Shown here: positions 63,439-64,000 of the stretch, in pieces
How the letters are laid out: each line of letters opens with the position of its first letter
Numbering within the stretch: position 1 is the first letter of the stretch
DNA from: an uncultured Ruminococcus sp.
GTDB taxonomy: Bacteria; Bacillota; Clostridia; Oscillospirales; Ruminococcaceae
DNA: 64,000 bases
Assembly: GCA_902787825.1 (NCBI GenBank)
Contig: CADAHS010000008.1
Span: 1 to 64,000 of the forward strand
Direction: 5' to 3'
The notes under the pieces: generated by a model
Told to the model about the DNA's origin: nothing
The model's input: the letters and a program-made list of their open reading frames with translations, nothing else
Databases searched by the model: none
Made by a program: the position numbers and the translations under genes

Positions 63439-63548
63439 GCCGTCAGACGGACTTTGTGCGGTGATGATCGGAATAATGGCTGCCCGTGGGGAACATTCTC
63501 TGCGGGCAGTTGTGTTATGCATACGCAGGCAGTGAGGATAAAAATATA

Positions 63549-63603
63549 TTGTGCACAACTATATTTGATAAAACTATATTTGATAAAATATAATTGTGCG
63601 CAA
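63549..63603. repeat. Inverted repeat enclosing a 15-bp tandem repeat
   Basis: Arms of 18 bases (63549-63566 and 63586-63603) match in 16 positions. Between and across them AACTATATTTGATAA occurs twice in tandem (63557-63571, 63572-63586). Confidence 0.7.
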
Positions 63604-63618
63604 CCTTTTTTATGCTCG

Positions 63619-63678
63619 AAAAGCATAGGTGTATATTTGACATAGGTATTTGTAATTGCAACACGTTTGTGGTATAAT
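63619..63678 (+). promoter_or_regulatory. Promoter block at the right edge
   Basis: TTGTAA (63650-63655), 17 bases, TATAAT (63673-63678). With its upstream 30 bases it closely matches the block at 52072-52130. Confidence 0.75.
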
Positions 63679-63687
63679 AATAGCGGA

Positions 63688-63790
63688 CTAAGAAGCGAAA
63701 CTGAATTTAGCCGCCGCTGCGGCGCGCAATGCCCTCGCCCTCAATTTCGGGAGAGCTGTTTCTTTGTCCGGCTCGGGGCTAAATTATTTT
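63688..63790 (+). ncRNA. Candidate structured RNA
   Basis: Directly after the promoter the sequence can fold in two competing ways. CGGAC..GAAAC (63691-63704) pairs with GTTTC..GTCCG (about 63754-63768). Alternatively AATTTAGCC (about 63707-63715) pairs with GGCTAAATT (about 63778-63786). An inner GCCGC/GCGGC hairpin and a CCCTC/GGGAG hairpin are compatible with both. No open frame is present. Known classes (6S, SRP, tmRNA, RNase P, T-box) were considered without a match. Confidence 0.45.
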
Positions 63791-63892
63791 AGTTCTATAA
63801 ATCAGAGATTAAACTATTACTATCAAATTAATAGTTTTGCACCCGAAGGGGTATGGGGGCGATCGGAAAGTCCCCGAAAAAAGCAAGAACAC

Positions 63893-63910
63893 CAGATGTA
63901 AGAGGTAAGA
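63893..63910. repeat. Heptamer repeat remnant
   Basis: AGATGTAAGAGGTAAGA is the reverse complement of consecutive units of the array at 30.9-31.0 kb. Confidence 0.6.
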
Positions 63911-64000
63911 AATTTAGCGGTAAGATTGTCCGCTAAACTATCAATTATTATTTAATACATAGCTTGCTCTCTCGTCTAAGGGGGAAACCCATAAGGGAGA

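Larger units (their letters stand above)
63439..64000. other. Gene-free right edge
   Basis: No convincing coding region. It contains an imperfect inverted repeat with a tandem repeat inside (63549-63603), a strong promoter block (63619-63678), a structured candidate RNA (63688-63790), a heptamer remnant (63893-63910) and a TTTAGCGG/CCGCTAAA inverted repeat near 63910-63940. Confidence 0.6.

Noticed and set aside
63688..63790. Identification of the right-edge RNA as 6S RNA
   Set aside because: A long rod with a large central bubble could not be drawn and the length is uncertain. The pairings found fit another kind of structure equally well.

Overview
The window reads as chromosomal DNA of an anaerobic Gram-positive Firmicute, most likely a Ruminococcus-type member of the Oscillospiraceae. 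Supporting signs are: a split, archaeal-type glutamate synthase; a type III glutamine synthetase beside a type I enzyme; an ammonium transporter fused to PII; a papain-like secreted protease with clostridial CWB2 wall-binding repeats; the short proline-tRNA ligase; many Bce-like and FtsX-like ABC modules; and consensus housekeeping promoters (TTGACA or TTGCAA, 17 bases, TATAAT). Genus level is inference from gene content. I see no rRNA, tRNA, CRISPR array, prophage or insertion sequence.

Layout. 1-9.6 kb (mostly minus strand): ECF sigma factor with its membrane anti-sigma partner, proS with a small membrane protein, two tandem YibE/F-like proteins, a large secreted cysteine protease, and a short transcript with its own promoter and terminator. 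10.4-22.2 kb (plus strand): an ABC export module, an HD phosphohydrolase, a PhoB/PhoR-like two-component pair followed by a Na/Ca exchanger and a Na/phosphate transporter, then a lipoprotein with two polytopic membrane proteins. 22.4-23.4 kb: a bile acid:sodium symporter family protein.

23.5-38.6 kb is the core: a nitrogen-assimilation region built on two divergent operons. Leftward run GATase, FMN synthase and GXGXG subunits of a split glutamate synthase, with a ferredoxin and an FAD reductase, then glnA (GSI), a GNAT acetyltransferase and an ANTAR RNA-binding regulator. Rightward run glnN (GSIII), amt-PII, asnB and pyrG. Both operons start from strong promoters less than 150 bases apart. 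Each leader holds intrinsic terminators whose 5' arm overlaps a small hairpin with a six-base loop of the form AA(A/C)GG(Y). That is what an ANTAR antiterminator would recognise, so the regulator at the end of the leftward operon probably controls both operons by antitermination. This is the most interesting system in the window.

38.7-51.9 kb: LysR/MATE divergent pair; a four-gene Bce-like antimicrobial-peptide sensing and detoxification module (RR, HK, ATPase, FtsX permease) facing a deletion-derived ATPase/permease chimera; a two-gene ABC exporter whose ATPase carries a zinc ribbon and a decapeptide repeat; and a SpoIIE-type phosphatase. 52-57.5 kb: a five-gene redox cluster (flavodoxin lipoprotein, a cytochrome-b-like/SUMF1/flavodoxin three-domain fusion, FMN reductase, aldo/keto reductase, CMD-cupin fusion), facing three tandem glyoxalase-like genes and an HD-kinase fusion. 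60.3-64 kb: a DUF4367-like membrane protein and a secreted protein that share an unusual promoter, a cation diffusion facilitator, and an end region holding a strong promoter followed by a structured, non-coding candidate RNA.

Coordinates of coding regions include the stop codon. Many starts were shortened from the longest reading frame to the first codon with a good ribosome binding site.
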